Assembly (NCBI GenBank): GCA_947487765.1
Contig: CANKXO010000002.1
Location: forward strand, 434,001-498,000
Direction of reading: 5' to 3'
DNA length: 64,000 nt
Origin: an uncultured Pseudomonadales bacterium
GTDB lineage: Bacteria > Pseudomonadota > Gammaproteobacteria > Pseudomonadales > Cellvibrionaceae
Position 1 is the stretch's first letter; every line of letters begins with the position of its first letter. The notes beneath the pieces were generated by a model. That model saw only the letters and a program-made list of their open reading frames with translations, ran no database searches and was not told the DNA's origin. This document shows positions 55,950 to 64,000 of this stretch, in pieces. Position numbers and translations under genes: made by a program.

Positions 55950-56452
55950 TGGGACGTTGGCGGCCACCCAGAGAAAAAGGGTCTCCTTATATCACACCAG
56001 AAGGTGCGGAAGCATTGACGGCTGAATTAAAATTCCTATGGAAAGAAGAGCGCCCCAAAGTCACTCATGATGTACACGAAGCTGCCAAAAATGGAGATCG
56101 CTCTGAAAATGGCGATTATATTTATGGGAAAAAACGCCTGCGAGAAATTGATAGTCGTGTACGCTTTTTGACAAAGCGTTTAGATGAATTAACTATTGTT
56201 CGACAAGCCCCCAAAGATCAGAGCAAAGTCTTTTTTGGTGCTTGGGTCACATTGCTTAATGAAGAGGATGAAGCACAGACTTATCGTATTGTAGGCCCCG
56301 ATGAATTCAATATAGCTGAAGGAAAAATTAGTGTAGATTCACCGATGGCTCGTGCTCTACTCAAAAAACAAATAGATGATGAAATTACAATAAAACTAAA
56401 CAACAAAGAAGAATCTTTTTTTATTGATGAAATTCGTTACGAAAACCCGTAA
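55949..56452 (+). CDS. greB: Transcription elongation factor GreB
   Basis: GreB stimulates RNA cleavage by backtracked RNA polymerase. Seen: a coiled-coil N-terminal domain (YITPEGAEALTAELKFLWKE; the tip acidic residues in NGDRSENGDYIYGKKRLREID) and a FKBP-like C-terminal domain (TYRIVGPDEFNIAEGKISVDSPMARALL). The RWRPPREKG start is GreB-specific. Length 167 aa is right. It is coupled to the S9 peptidase upstream. Confidence 0.95.
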   Translation: MGRWRPPREKGSPYITPEGAEALTAELKFLWKEERPKVTHDVHEAAKNGDRSENGDYIYGKKRLREIDSRVRFLTKRLDELTIVRQAPKDQSKVFFGAWVTLLNEEDEAQTYRIVGPDEFNIAEGKISVDSPMARALLKKQIDDEITIKLNNKEESFFIDEIRYENP

Positions 56453-56549
56453 ATACCCTAGACAAATAAGTACTGTATTTAAAACTAAAAGAAATCACAG
56501 GAAAATAAAATAACTGTTACTCGCCACTATATCACTAAGTATAAAATTG

Positions 56550-56575
56550 GAGCTATCTCTTAAAACAGATAGCTC
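56550..56575. terminator. Hairpin between greB and the RTX lipoprotein gene
   Basis: GAGCTATCT and AGATAGCTC form a 9-bp stem with an eight-base loop. On the minus strand CCAATTTTA follows, so it is a plausible terminator for the leftward RTX unit; the plus-strand side (TCTACTTATC) is weak. Confidence 0.6.
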
Positions 56576-56590
56576 TCTACTTATCAAATA

Positions 56591-57616
56591 TTACTGAATC
56601 AACGCTTGAACATAGTCAGGTAAATCCGCCACTTCAGCGGCAATCGGCGTAGGACCACTGATATCGAATACCTCAATATTGTTAGCACTATCGATATTAT
56701 CTAATTCTCGCTCGGTGCAAACAACAAATTCAGTATTTTTAAGTGTTAATGCAACACGCAAACCATCATCATCAGTTCTCTCGCCTGCTTCAAATTGATT
56801 AGCAATATTACGTAATGAGAATCTAACAATATGATCAATGTTCAATTGTTGAAATAGGCCTTCATTAGCAACAGCATCTTCAAAAGTACAAAATCCAGGA
56901 GAACCCGATACATTAACGATAGGTTGATTGTTGGCATCCAGATGAATACCATCAAAATCTTGACTACCTTCTGCATTGGGTGGACTAACAGCAAAAAAAG
57001 GTGCACCGTCAGTATTGCCTGCTGCATCTTGTGCTTCTCCAATCACACCTAGCATGACGACATCAATACCTTCTCCACCATCAAAAAAATCACTACCGTC
57101 ACCAGGGGCCCAAATAAACGTATCATCACCATTTTGGCCAAAGGATCTATCTCGATTGTCAGCGCCTCTCCCATCACCATCAACATTAGAGTTAAAATCC
57201 TCTGTACCACCAATCATGATATCGTCTCCATCATAGCCTTGTAGTACATCAACACCTAAACCACCAATGATTATATTATCTTCTTCGTTACCGATGAGCA
57301 CATCGCCTGAACGCAAACTTTGATTAGGAGAACCGCCTACCCCAGCAGGATTAGCCGACAACAAAGAATTGCTACCGTTGTTTCTATCTGTTCCCTGAAC
57401 TAGCTGAAATTGCTTGGCTGGAGGAGTGTTATCAACGTCAGCGGCATCATCATTAGAACCTCCGCCGCTGCCACCACCACAAGCGGTCAGTAGAGCAATC
57501 AAACTGACTGCAATGATAGCCGTTGGCATACGTTGTATGAATGTTGAATTATAATCTTGTCGTCGAACATCGATGCTCGGCAGTGTTATACGGGTTAATG
57601 TTTTATCTGTTTTCAT
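56591..57616 (-). CDS. RTX-repeat lipoprotein, paralogue A
   Basis: This lipoprotein has a long basic leader, then LLTAC as lipobox, followed by a Gly/Ser-Asn/Asp linker. Hemolysin-type Ca-binding nonapeptides follow (GNEEDNIIIGGLGVDVLQG, YDGDDIMIGG, GQNGDDTFIWAPGDGSDFF). After these a C-terminal domain (about 190 residues) with APFFAVSPP, SQDFDGIH, GSPGFC and DDGLRVALTLKN is shared with the neighbour at 57678. I use ATG 57616, since GGAG lies nine bases before it and the longer frame begins with TTG. Function unknown; a Ca-dependent cell-surface role is inferred. Confidence 0.85.
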   Translation of the reverse strand: MKTDKTLTRITLPSIDVRRQDYNSTFIQRMPTAIIAVSLIALLTACGGGSGGGSNDDAADVDNTPPAKQFQLVQGTDRNNGSNSLLSANPAGVGGSPNQSLRSGDVLIGNEEDNIIIGGLGVDVLQGYDGDDIMIGGTEDFNSNVDGDGRGADNRDRSFGQNGDDTFIWAPGDGSDFFDGGEGIDVVMLGVIGEAQDAAGNTDGAPFFAVSPPNAEGSQDFDGIHLDANNQPIVNVSGSPGFCTFEDAVANEGLFQQLNIDHIVRFSLRNIANQFEAGERTDDDGLRVALTLKNTEFVVCTERELDNIDSANNIEVFDISGPTPIAAEVADLPDYVQALIQ

Positions 57617-57677
57617 AGTATTAAGCTCCAATATATGTATCTTTTTATAGGGTTATTTGTCATTTCAAAAGGCAAGC

Positions 57678-58595
57678 TCAGAGCTCAGAAGAATTCAAGC
57701 TTATCGCTCCATCGACTAACGCAGCAGCACCTGCAGGAAGATCTGTTACAGAGACTTCTTGAGCAGGAATCTCTCTCAAATCGAAAATACGAACATCACG
57801 ATTTCCTTCTCGCCCAGTACATGCAAGAAACTCAACGTTCTTAAGGTGAAGAGCGACACGCAGCCCATCGTCTAGTAACTCAGGGGCAATACCGTACTCA
57901 ACTTCTTCAAGAAAATTGGCGCGAGGGCCACGTAGTACAAAACGAATTAAATGATCTATATTGAGTTCATCAAGGCCTGCTTGGTTTTGCTCATCACCTT
58001 CAACAATTTCACAAAAGCCTGGTGAGTTAATAAAGTTAACGACAGGGATACCCGGTTCTACCTCATGAATACCATCGAAATCTTGTGTTCCCGGCGTACC
58101 TGGAGGGCTTACCGCAAAGAATGGTGCACCATATGTTTCTCCATGAGCATCCCTAGATTCTCCGATTAATGACAAAAACACCACATCGAGACCTGGGCCA
58201 CCATCAAAGAAATCATTGCCATCTCCAGGTGCCCAAAGAAAAACATCCTCACCTTCTTGCCCAAAAGCCCTGTCGCGATTAAAGCTATTAAAGTCTTCGG
58301 TACCACCAACAATAATATCGTCACCCGCACCTCCAAAAAGAATATCGATACCTAAACCACCAACAAGTAAATCATTAGCCGCTGTCCCTTCTATGACGTC
58401 ACCAAACTGAAGACTTTGGTCACCGCCACCATTAGAACCACGATTAGCCGAATAAATATCAGCAATCTCTGTATTAGCGCTATTTGCACTATTTAAATCA
58501 TTACCTATCAGCACATCTGCTTGAACATTATTCAATAGCAAACTACCCATGATGAGTGTTTTTGTAAAAAAAATTGTCGCTTTATTGTTTTTCAT
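57678..58595 (-). CDS. RTX-repeat secreted protein, paralogue B
   Basis: This has a signal peptide ending near VQA-D (not a lipoprotein), then RTX-type repeats (AANDLLVGGLGIDILFGG, AGDDIIVGG, GQEGEDVFLWAPGDGNDFF) and the same C-terminal domain as its neighbour (APFFAVSPPGTPGTQDFDGIH, NSPGFCEI, LNIDHLIRFVLR, DDGLRVALHLKNVEFLACT). Start ATG 58595 has GAGG eight bases upstream; the frame open to 58634 has no such support. It is separated from paralogue A by 61 bases and from the COG4315 gene by 62. The pair looks like a tandem duplication with one copy tethered and one released. Confidence 0.85.
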   Translation of the reverse strand: MKNNKATIFFTKTLIMGSLLLNNVQADVLIGNDLNSANSANTEIADIYSANRGSNGGGDQSLQFGDVIEGTAANDLLVGGLGIDILFGGAGDDIIVGGTEDFNSFNRDRAFGQEGEDVFLWAPGDGNDFFDGGPGLDVVFLSLIGESRDAHGETYGAPFFAVSPPGTPGTQDFDGIHEVEPGIPVVNFINSPGFCEIVEGDEQNQAGLDELNIDHLIRFVLRGPRANFLEEVEYGIAPELLDDGLRVALHLKNVEFLACTGREGNRDVRIFDLREIPAQEVSVTDLPAGAAALVDGAISLNSSEL

Positions 58596-58657
58596 TGTTT
58601 TGCCTCTATTATATTTAATTGATTGGTGTGTCATTACTAATCAAATATTGTGATTGA

Positions 58658-59065
58658 CTAATAGTCTAAAGATGAATAGCTGGATGATTTTTTGTAGCCG
58701 CTAGATTTTGATTTTTTGGCGGCATGCCAAACACCACTAACACCATCCCCTGTTGTATCACCTACGTTGCGATCACCAATCCATGTATAAAGAGGTTGAT
58801 TATTATAAGTCCACTGCTTAACCCCATCCTTACGAACAGTCATCCCCCAACCAGCTTTAACTTTATCGCTAAATTCAGCAATAAATGGTGACCATTTTTC
58901 TGCACAATGTCCGTAACAAACTGACTCATTACGGCTATCTTTATCAAAGGTATATAAAGTCATACCTAATTCATCGGTTAATACCTTGTCACCATCTGCC
59001 TGTACGCCAGCAGATAATGAAAAAACAGTAACCACGACTAACGTAAGTTTTGTAGACAATTTCAT
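58658..59065 (-). CDS. Secreted COG4315-type repeat protein
   Basis: This 135-aa secreted protein has a signal peptide (about residues 1-23) and then VLTDELGMTLYTFDKDS, SVCYGHCAEKWSPF, WTYNNQPLYTWIGDRNVGDTTGDG and VWHAAKK. These features match the 'secreted repeat of unknown function' (COG4315/Lipoprotein_15) family, often with YTF-D and C-x-x-x-C-x-x-W-P-type motifs. The last 20 residues are a Ser/Lys/Tyr-rich tail unlike the family. It is the first gene of a leftward unit with the two RTX proteins. Confidence 0.88.
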   Translation of the reverse strand: MKLSTKLTLVVVTVFSLSAGVQADGDKVLTDELGMTLYTFDKDSRNESVCYGHCAEKWSPFIAEFSDKVKAGWGMTVRKDGVKQWTYNNQPLYTWIGDRNVGDTTGDGVSGVWHAAKKSKSSGYKKSSSYSSLDY

Positions 59066-59393
59066 TGATCTCTCCTAAATAAGTTATATGTAGTTATAAA
59101 GCTGCTTAGCTCATATTATTTAAGACGAAACGAAAGGGCTGCTTGGATGCAAACTGTAGAAAATAAAATTTGGGTTAGTATTCTTGAGGTTTTAAGGAGA
59201 GGTTACAAATAATAAGTATAGGGTTGGAATTGTTTTTTGGTGTCGAACGTAGAATCGTTATGCAGGCAGGCAATTCTTTTTTTGAGAAGAAGTGTAAAAT
59301 CAAGCGAGACAAAAAAGATATTGACTCTATGACTATCAATTTTACAGTGACTACAGCACAAAGAATTTTGTAAAAATATAAAAACTATAAAAA
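59066..59393. other. Gene-free AT-rich region between the COG4315 gene and lysE
   Basis: In this 328-base stretch I see no open frame with support, no clear terminator and no RNA gene. It must hold the promoter of the COG4315-RTX unit (minus strand); no consensus hexamers stand out. AGGAGAG just beyond the COG4315 start serves as its ribosome site. Confidence 0.6.
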
Positions 59394-59993
59394 TTAAAAA
59401 ATTAAGCTAAATGCAATAACCCACATAGTTATACCGATAAACACATCCAATATCGACCAAGTTTTTGGCTTATGAAACAAAGGGCGTAACAATCTTGCAC
59501 CATAACCTAGTGTAAAAAAGAAAAAGAAAGAGGAGACCATCGCCCCAAGTGCAAAATAATCTGAATACTCACCGTACTTAGTAGAAATTGACCCCAATAA
59601 AATCACTGTATCTAAATATACATGAGGATTTAACCAAGTTAATGCCAAACAAATCAGTAACACTTTGTACAAGCCTTTTACAGAAGCTCCTTCAGGCTCC
59701 AAACTCCCTTTTTGATTATAGGCACTAATAAAACTACGCAAACCGTAAAAAAGTAAAAAGCATGCGCCAAAATACCGAGCAAATATCGCAAATTTGGGCA
59801 AATACGTTTCAACGACATTAAGGGCAAATACACCCACCGCAATAAGTATTGCATCTGAAAAAGCACAAATTAGGCATACCCAAAATACATACTGCCCTTT
59901 TAAGCCTTGCTTTAACACAAAGGCATTTTGTGCACCGATAGCGACGATCAAAGATAAACCCAGGAAAAAACCCTGTACAGCTGCTGATAACAT
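59394..59993 (-). CDS. LysE/ArgO-family amino-acid exporter
   Basis: This is a 199-aa inner-membrane protein with six predicted helices. Seen: the N-terminal GFFLGLSLIVAIGAQNAFVLKQG, which is diagnostic for the LysE/ArgO family that exports lysine or arginine, and LTWLNPHVYLDTVILLG. It is 12 bases downstream of a permease gene of the neighbouring amino-acid importer, so export and import of a basic amino acid are linked here, presumably to buffer the pool. The substrate is inferred from the neighbours. Confidence 0.92.
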   Translation of the reverse strand: MLSAAVQGFFLGLSLIVAIGAQNAFVLKQGLKGQYVFWVCLICAFSDAILIAVGVFALNVVETYLPKFAIFARYFGACFLLFYGLRSFISAYNQKGSLEPEGASVKGLYKVLLICLALTWLNPHVYLDTVILLGSISTKYGEYSDYFALGAMVSSFFFFFTLGYGARLLRPLFHKPKTWSILDVFIGITMWVIAFSLIF

Positions 59994-60005
59994 AAGAATT
60001 ATTTT

Positions 60006-60689
60006 TTAAGTTTGATGGCGATTGAGCCTTTTTTCCAAACGACTGAAAATAAAAACCAACGTATAGGTAATAACTAAATACATAATAGCAATGGCGATAT
60101 ACACTTCATAGATCGCAAATGTTTTTGAAATAATACGCCCAGCGACTCCTGTTAAATCCAGCACGGTGATAATACTAACCAAAGAGGTAGCCTGCATAAT
60201 AAAAATAATTTCATTGATATACCCCGTCCACCCTATACGAATAGCCTGAGGCAATATAATTCGCTGATACAGTTTCCAGCGTGACATGCCGAATGCTTTT
60301 CCGGCCTCTATTTGCTTTTTATCAACTGACTTAATAGCGCCTGCAAAAATTTCTGAAGAGTATGCCGCAGTATTTAAAGCCAAGACAAATACCGCACAAA
60401 AATAACCTTCACGAAAATAGGTCCATAAACCTATCGCATCTAATTCATGGCGGAACTGTCCACTGCCGTAATACACTAGAAACAGCTGTACCAGCAAAGG
60501 CGTACCACGAAAAAAGAAAATGATTGTTTCAGCAGGCCATCGATAAATAATGATCGGAGACAGCTTCATTATTGCCAGAAAAAGGGCAATAAATAAACCG
60601 ATAAACACAGAAGTCGACGTTAGTTGAACAGTAACCCAAAACCCTTCCATCAACCAAGCGAAGTTTTCCCAGACCACATACCAAGACAT
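60006..60689 (-). CDS. Polar amino-acid ABC transporter permease (HisM/ArtM-like)
   Basis: This is a 227-aa permease with about five helices and the EAA-loop region EAGKAFGMSRWKLYQRIILPQA, which contacts the ATPase. The HisM/ArtM pattern FRGTPLLVQLFLVYYG near residues 73-88 is clear. It shares one base with the upstream permease gene, as usual for paired subunits. It pairs with the permease at 60689-61372 and the ATPase at 62343. Confidence 0.93.
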   Translation of the reverse strand: MSWYVVWENFAWLMEGFWVTVQLTSTSVFIGLFIALFLAIMKLSPIIIYRWPAETIIFFFRGTPLLVQLFLVYYGSGQFRHELDAIGLWTYFREGYFCAVFVLALNTAAYSSEIFAGAIKSVDKKQIEAGKAFGMSRWKLYQRIILPQAIRIGWTGYINEIIFIMQATSLVSIITVLDLTGVAGRIISKTFAIYEVYIAIAIMYLVITYTLVFIFSRLEKRLNRHQT

Positions 60690-61372
60690 CAGTGATGCCC
60701 CTTGGCATATTTATTTTCAAGATAACGTTGTACACCCATGGAAACGAGCGTAATACCCAAAAATAATAATGCTGCAAAGGCATAAGCAGTGAACGGTTTC
60801 TGAGTAGAATTTGCAGCAATTTTAGTCATTCGCATTACTTCATCTAATTGAATAACAGAGATTAATGCTGTCGCTTTAATAAGTAACATCCACACATTAC
60901 TTAGCCCTGGGATAGAAAACCGTAATGCTTGCGGGAATGTAATACGAAAGAATATCTGCCAACCATTCATTCCTATGGATTTAGCTGCTTCTATCTGCCC
61001 TTTAGGAACCTGACCAAAGGCACCGCGAAAAACCTCTGTCGAAAAAGCACCATAAATAAACCCAAGAGTCACTATGCCAGCTACAAATGGATTAAGGTTA
61101 ATAATCACTTCATACCCTAATCCAGCAAATACATCTTGTAAGAATGTAGGAACACCATAAAAAATTAACAGCAATAGTATAAGCTCAGGAATACCTCGAA
61201 TGGTTGCTGTATAAAAAGAGGATACCGTTCTAAGAAAGGTAATTGATGACTTCTTTGCCAAAGCACCGACAACACCAATAAAACATGCTAATAGCATTGC
61301 TAAGATGCCGACTAATAATGTTTGCTGTAACCCAGCAAATATTGCACTTGAATAGCCATCAAGATCAAACAT
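60689..61372 (-). CDS. Polar amino-acid ABC transporter permease (HisQ/ArtQ-like)
   Basis: This is the second permease, 227 aa, with IRGIPELILLLLIFYGVP and the EAA-type loop EAAKSIGMNGWQIFFRITFPQALR. The repeated family signature and its pairing with the downstream permease identify a HisQ/ArtQ-like subunit. It starts 121 bases downstream of the binding-protein gene; the gap contains a perfect palindromic hairpin (61461-61486) that may set the ratio of binding protein to permease message. Confidence 0.93.
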   Translation of the reverse strand: MFDLDGYSSAIFAGLQQTLLVGILAMLLACFIGVVGALAKKSSITFLRTVSSFYTATIRGIPELILLLLIFYGVPTFLQDVFAGLGYEVIINLNPFVAGIVTLGFIYGAFSTEVFRGAFGQVPKGQIEAAKSIGMNGWQIFFRITFPQALRFSIPGLSNVWMLLIKATALISVIQLDEVMRMTKIAANSTQKPFTAYAFAALLFLGITLVSMGVQRYLENKYAKGHH

Positions 61373-61460
61373 GACTATTACCAGCTTCAGTATTAAATTT
61401 CATTATGGGCAACAGCCAATTTAATCGACATTCGCAATATTAATTATTGTAAGAAGCACT

Positions 61461-61486
61461 GACAGTGCTCGATATCGAGCACTGTC
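61461..61486 (-). other. Perfect palindromic hairpin between binding-protein and permease genes
   Basis: GACAGTGCTC-GATATC-GAGCACTGTC is a 26-base perfect palindrome immediately after the binding-protein stop. On the minus strand no U-run follows, so it is more likely an mRNA-stabilising or attenuating hairpin than a full terminator. Confidence 0.7.
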
Positions 61487-61493
61487 TTATTAT

Positions 61494-62273
61494 TTATGAA
61501 CCGAAAACGTCAAATTTGAAGTATTTGTCATTAATTTTTTTATAGGTTCCATCTTCTCTGATCTTTTTAATGGCCGCATTTAACTTAGCTTGTAAATCGC
61601 TTTCGCCTTTGCGAATACCAATACCAATGCCTTCACCAAGGTATTTTACATCATCAAAGTCAGGGCCAACTGCTTCTGCTTGCTTGCCTTGTTTAGATTC
61701 CAAAAAGTCATACAAAACAAACGAATCTGCCGCAATTACATCAACACGTCCTGCAATAAAATCTAAATTTGCTTCTTCCTGAGTTTTATACGCTTTAACC
61801 TTAGCTTTAGGAAAAGTTCCACGAACAAAATTCTCTGTTACAGTACTGGATTGGACAGCGATTAATTTACCTTTTAATTTATCGGCAGATATTTCAAAAG
61901 AAGAGCCTTTCATACGAGCAAACTTAACAGGGCTGGTATAGTACTTTGATGTAAAATCTATTTTTTTCTTTCTCTCATCAGTAATGGACATTGAAGCTAT
62001 TATGGCATCAAATTTCTTAGCCAGAAGCGCAGGGATAATTCCGTCCCAGTCAGAAGTCACCCACTCACATTCAGCATTCATTGCTGCACAAAGTGCTTCA
62101 CCGATTTCTATATCAAAACCTACTAATTTTCCACTCGGGTCAACAGAATTAAAAGGGGCATAAGCACCTTCTGTCCCTAGTCGAATCTTCTCTCCTGCAT
62201 TTGCACCAGCACTGATACCAAAGCACATCACTCCAAGATAAAGCGCTGTTAATAGAGTCGTCATTTTTTTCAT
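61494..62273 (-). CDS. Basic amino-acid ABC transporter, periplasmic binding protein
   Basis: A signal peptide (about 1-26, SAGANA) is followed by an SBP_bac_3 domain: LGTEGAYAPFNSVDPSGKLVGFDIEI, CEWVTSDWDGIIPALLAKKFDAIIASMSIT (lysine/arginine/ornithine-binding type) and IAVQSSTVTENFV. The SMSIT and TSKYYTSPVKF segments resemble ArtJ/HisJ-type lysine-arginine-ornithine binders. I use ATG 62273, the second Met, because GAGGA is six bases upstream of it. It is the first component after the ATPase gene, 69 bases from it. Confidence 0.93.
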   Translation of the reverse strand: MKKMTTLLTALYLGVMCFGISAGANAGEKIRLGTEGAYAPFNSVDPSGKLVGFDIEIGEALCAAMNAECEWVTSDWDGIIPALLAKKFDAIIASMSITDERKKKIDFTSKYYTSPVKFARMKGSSFEISADKLKGKLIAVQSSTVTENFVRGTFPKAKVKAYKTQEEANLDFIAGRVDVIAADSFVLYDFLESKQGKQAEAVGPDFDDVKYLGEGIGIGIRKGESDLQAKLNAAIKKIREDGTYKKINDKYFKFDVFGS

Positions 62274-62342
62274 GGTCATTCCTCTTTTTATCTATAGTGT
62301 TATTATCTAAACAGAATGGTTAGCATTACACTAACAATTCAA

Positions 62343-63116
62343 TTATTTTTCATGGGCAATAAATTCGCGCAACCGATTCGATTGAGGTCGCTCGAAAAAG
62401 TCTTGAGGGTTACCTTGCTCTTCTATCCTGCCTTGATGTAGAAACACAACATTGCTAGACACATTACGTGCAAAACTCATCTCATGGGTCACAATCAGCA
62501 TCGTTCGTCCTTCATTGGCCAACGATTGAATGACCAATAACACTTCATTCACCAATTCTGGGTCTAAAGCAGATGTTGGTTCATCAAATAACAAGACTTT
62601 TGGCTGCATCGCCAACGCTCTTGCGATAGCAACTCGCTGCTGCTGCCCTCCTGACAATTGGGCTGGGTAGCTACTGGCTTTTTCAGCAAGACCGACCTTT
62701 TTCAAATACTCCATAGCCTCGTCTTTCACTTCTGCCTTAGGTCGTTTCAATACATGAACAGGCCCTTCCATGACATTCTCAAGCACTGTCATATGTGACC
62801 ATAAATTAAAACCCTGAAAAACCATCCCTAATTGTGTACGAATAATCGATATTTTTGCTTGGGTCTCTTTATTAATTTTTTTTTGCTTATTACTGTCGAA
62901 TACAACTTCATGGCCATCAACAACCACTTTACCTTGATCAGGTTGCTCCAAAAAATTAACACAGCGTAAAAAAGTACTTTTTCCCGAACCAGAACTACCC
63001 AGAATCGAAACAACATCACCTTTATTGGCAGCTAATGAAATACCTTTGAGAACCTCAAGTTCGCCAAACTTTTTATGTATGTTTTCAACGGAGAGTACAG
63101 ATTCTGACACTGGCAT
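62343..63116 (-). CDS. Amino-acid ABC transporter ATP-binding protein (HisP/GlnQ-like)
   Basis: This is an ABC ATPase of 257 aa. Seen: Walker A GSSGSGKST, the Q-loop MVFQGFNLWSHMTVLENV (HisP-like FNLWSHMT), the signature LSGGQQQRVAIARAL, Walker B LLFDEPTSALDP and the switch His in VTHEMSFA. FNLWSHMT with the long NKQKKINKETQAKIS insertion is characteristic of the HisP/ArtP-type histidine-arginine importers. It is the first gene of a five-gene leftward unit that ends with the lysE-type exporter. Confidence 0.94.
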   Translation of the reverse strand: MPVSESVLSVENIHKKFGELEVLKGISLAANKGDVVSILGSSGSGKSTFLRCVNFLEQPDQGKVVVDGHEVVFDSNKQKKINKETQAKISIIRTQLGMVFQGFNLWSHMTVLENVMEGPVHVLKRPKAEVKDEAMEYLKKVGLAEKASSYPAQLSGGQQQRVAIARALAMQPKVLLFDEPTSALDPELVNEVLLVIQSLANEGRTMLIVTHEMSFARNVSSNVVFLHQGRIEEQGNPQDFFERPQSNRLREFIAHEK

Positions 63117-63233
63117 TGGACGTCTATGGATAAATTTATAGTAATTATTGGGTCACACTATAACTTTTATTAAATGATTTAGGCAAATAGTTACTAATAG
63201 AAATAACTCATGGAATATAGACTAAAGTCTAAT

Positions 63234-63274
63234 AGGAGGGTTGAGATATACTGTAAATTAAACCTCAACCTCCT
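63234..63274. terminator. Possible terminator between aminotransferase and transporter operon
   Basis: AGGAGGGTTGAG and CTCAACCTCCT pair with one bulged base around a 17-base loop, 50 bases downstream of the aminotransferase stop. T-runs on either strand are short, so strength is uncertain. Confidence 0.45.
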
Positions 63275-63325
63275 TTAAGAAAAACCATTAAAACTTAGCA
63301 GTTAAAAGCTAGAGCTATCTTGAAA

Positions 63326-64000
63326 CTAAATTACTTTTAACAAAGACTCGATGACATAATCCATATTATTATCATTCAAGCCAGCAATATTAATACGGCT
63401 AGACCCGACCATATAAATACTGCTCTCTTGTTTAAGTCGATTGACTTGATCAACCGTAATGCCTAAAAAGGAAAACATACCCTTTTCGTCTTTTATATAA
63501 TTAAAACGATCTCCAGCTCCCGCATCGGCCAATCGCTGGACAAAAGTCTCACGTAAACCTGAAATACGCTCACGAACCTGGCCTAACTCTCGCTGCCACT
63601 GCTGAGTCAAAGCCTCATCATGCAGGATTAAGTCAACTAAGGCGGCTCCATGGCTTGGGGGCATCGAATAAATTTCTCTGGCAACATTCAGTAACTGTCC
63701 CCGACAGACCTCAGCTGTTTCTGCATCATTCGCTACAACGACTGCTGCACCCACGCGTTCACGATACAAGCCAAAGTTTTTGGAACAAGATGTTGCAATA
63801 ATAACTTCAGGACAATGTTCCGCTAAGTAGCGCAAGCCATAGGCATCTTCATCCAAACCATCACCCAACCCTTGGTAGGCAATATCAATAAATGGGGTGG
63901 CTCCTCGCTCAAGTAACACCTTAGCCACTGCCTGCCATTGCTCCGGGCTCAAATCGGCACCTGATGGGTTATGGCAACATCCATGGAGCAATACCAAATC
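63326..64000 (-). CDS. Aromatic/aspartate aminotransferase, N-terminus cut by window edge
   Basis: The visible C-terminal 224 residues belong to a class I PLP aminotransferase of the AspC/TyrB group. Seen: LLHGCCHNPSGADL (the PLP-pocket Asn/Pro loop), the catalytic Lys in SCSKNFGLYRERVG, and RINIAGLN near the end, whose Arg binds the substrate carboxylate. The frame continues without a start codon past base 64000; the TTG at 63997 is internal. TyrB and AspC cannot be told apart on this part. It is upstream of the amino-acid transporter unit on the same strand, separated by a possible terminator. Confidence 0.93.
   Translation of the reverse strand, partial: DLVLLHGCCHNPSGADLSPEQWQAVAKVLLERGATPFIDIAYQGLGDGLDEDAYGLRYLAEHCPEVIIATSCSKNFGLYRERVGAAVVVANDAETAEVCRGQLLNVAREIYSMPPSHGAALVDLILHDEALTQQWQRELGQVRERISGLRETFVQRLADAGAGDRFNYIKDEKGMFSFLGITVDQVNRLKQESSIYMVGSSRINIAGLNDNNMDYVIESLLKVI

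Noticed and set aside
1-64000. tRNA genes, IS elements, prophage or integrative element boundaries
   Set aside because: I saw no cloverleaf-like sequence with a CCA end, no transposase or integrase and no flanking direct repeats; gene content and base use look continuous.

Overview
The window comes from an AT-rich gammaproteobacterial chromosome, probably marine. Markers for this are cmoM, a CrbS/CrbR-type sensor pair beside a DUF4212/acetate-type symporter, ydiJ, tilS, greB, tpx and a His/Art-type amino-acid importer. The genus cannot be named from sequence alone. I saw no IS element, integrase, CRISPR array, rRNA or tRNA. Both ends cut through genes: a cobC-type decarboxylase on the left and an aromatic aminotransferase on the right.

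Positions 1-25,000 are a nearly complete cobalamin factory built from two leftward transcription units, each headed by a recognisable cobalamin riboswitch on the minus strand. Riboswitch 1 (about 7930-8115) precedes cobW-cobN-cobQ-cobC. Riboswitch 2 (about 24730-24995) precedes cbtB-cbtA-chlID-cobO-cobB-NiCo transporter-cbiD-cobK-cobH-cobL-cobI-cbiG-cobJ-cobM, which ends at a strong bidirectional hairpin at 11911-11938. Facing the first unit are a His-rich lipoprotein and a His-rich two-domain CbiX. The enzyme set (CbiX, CbiD, CbiG, no CobG/CobZ) belongs to the early-cobalt route, yet CobN and a ChlI/ChlD fusion of the late-cobalt route are also present. This double chelatase is one of the main puzzles here. 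A LysR/SDR divergent pair sits between the two halves.

Positions 25,000-29,100 hold a small hypothetical gene, a hydroxypyruvate-isomerase-like enzyme, a DUF2244 membrane protein, a MazG-like pyrophosphohydrolase, cmoM and an SGNH-like lipoprotein. Positions 29,400-37,100 hold a response regulator with a degenerate GGDEF domain, then a rightward metal/cofactor block: a bacterial ionotropic-glutamate-receptor-like channel, tungstate transporter genes tupBCA, moaB, moeA, DUF1244 and a MOSC protein. The channel-tungstate linkage is unusual. The small membrane protein at 37,152 and mscL follow.

Positions 38,200-45,900 contain a secretin-N-like exported protein, the CrbR/CrbS-like two-component pair and the DUF4212/symporter pair closed by a very strong terminator. 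Positions 45,900-56,450 are housekeeping: an exported hypothetical, tpx, ydiJ, an HD-GYP variant, an FMN reductase, tilS, an S9 peptidase and greB. Positions 56,590-59,065 carry two tandem paralogous RTX-repeat proteins (one lipoprotein, one secreted) sharing an unrecognised C-terminal domain, behind a COG4315-type secreted protein. The right end is a basic-amino-acid export/import group (lysE, two permeases, binding protein, ATPase) and the aminotransferase fragment.
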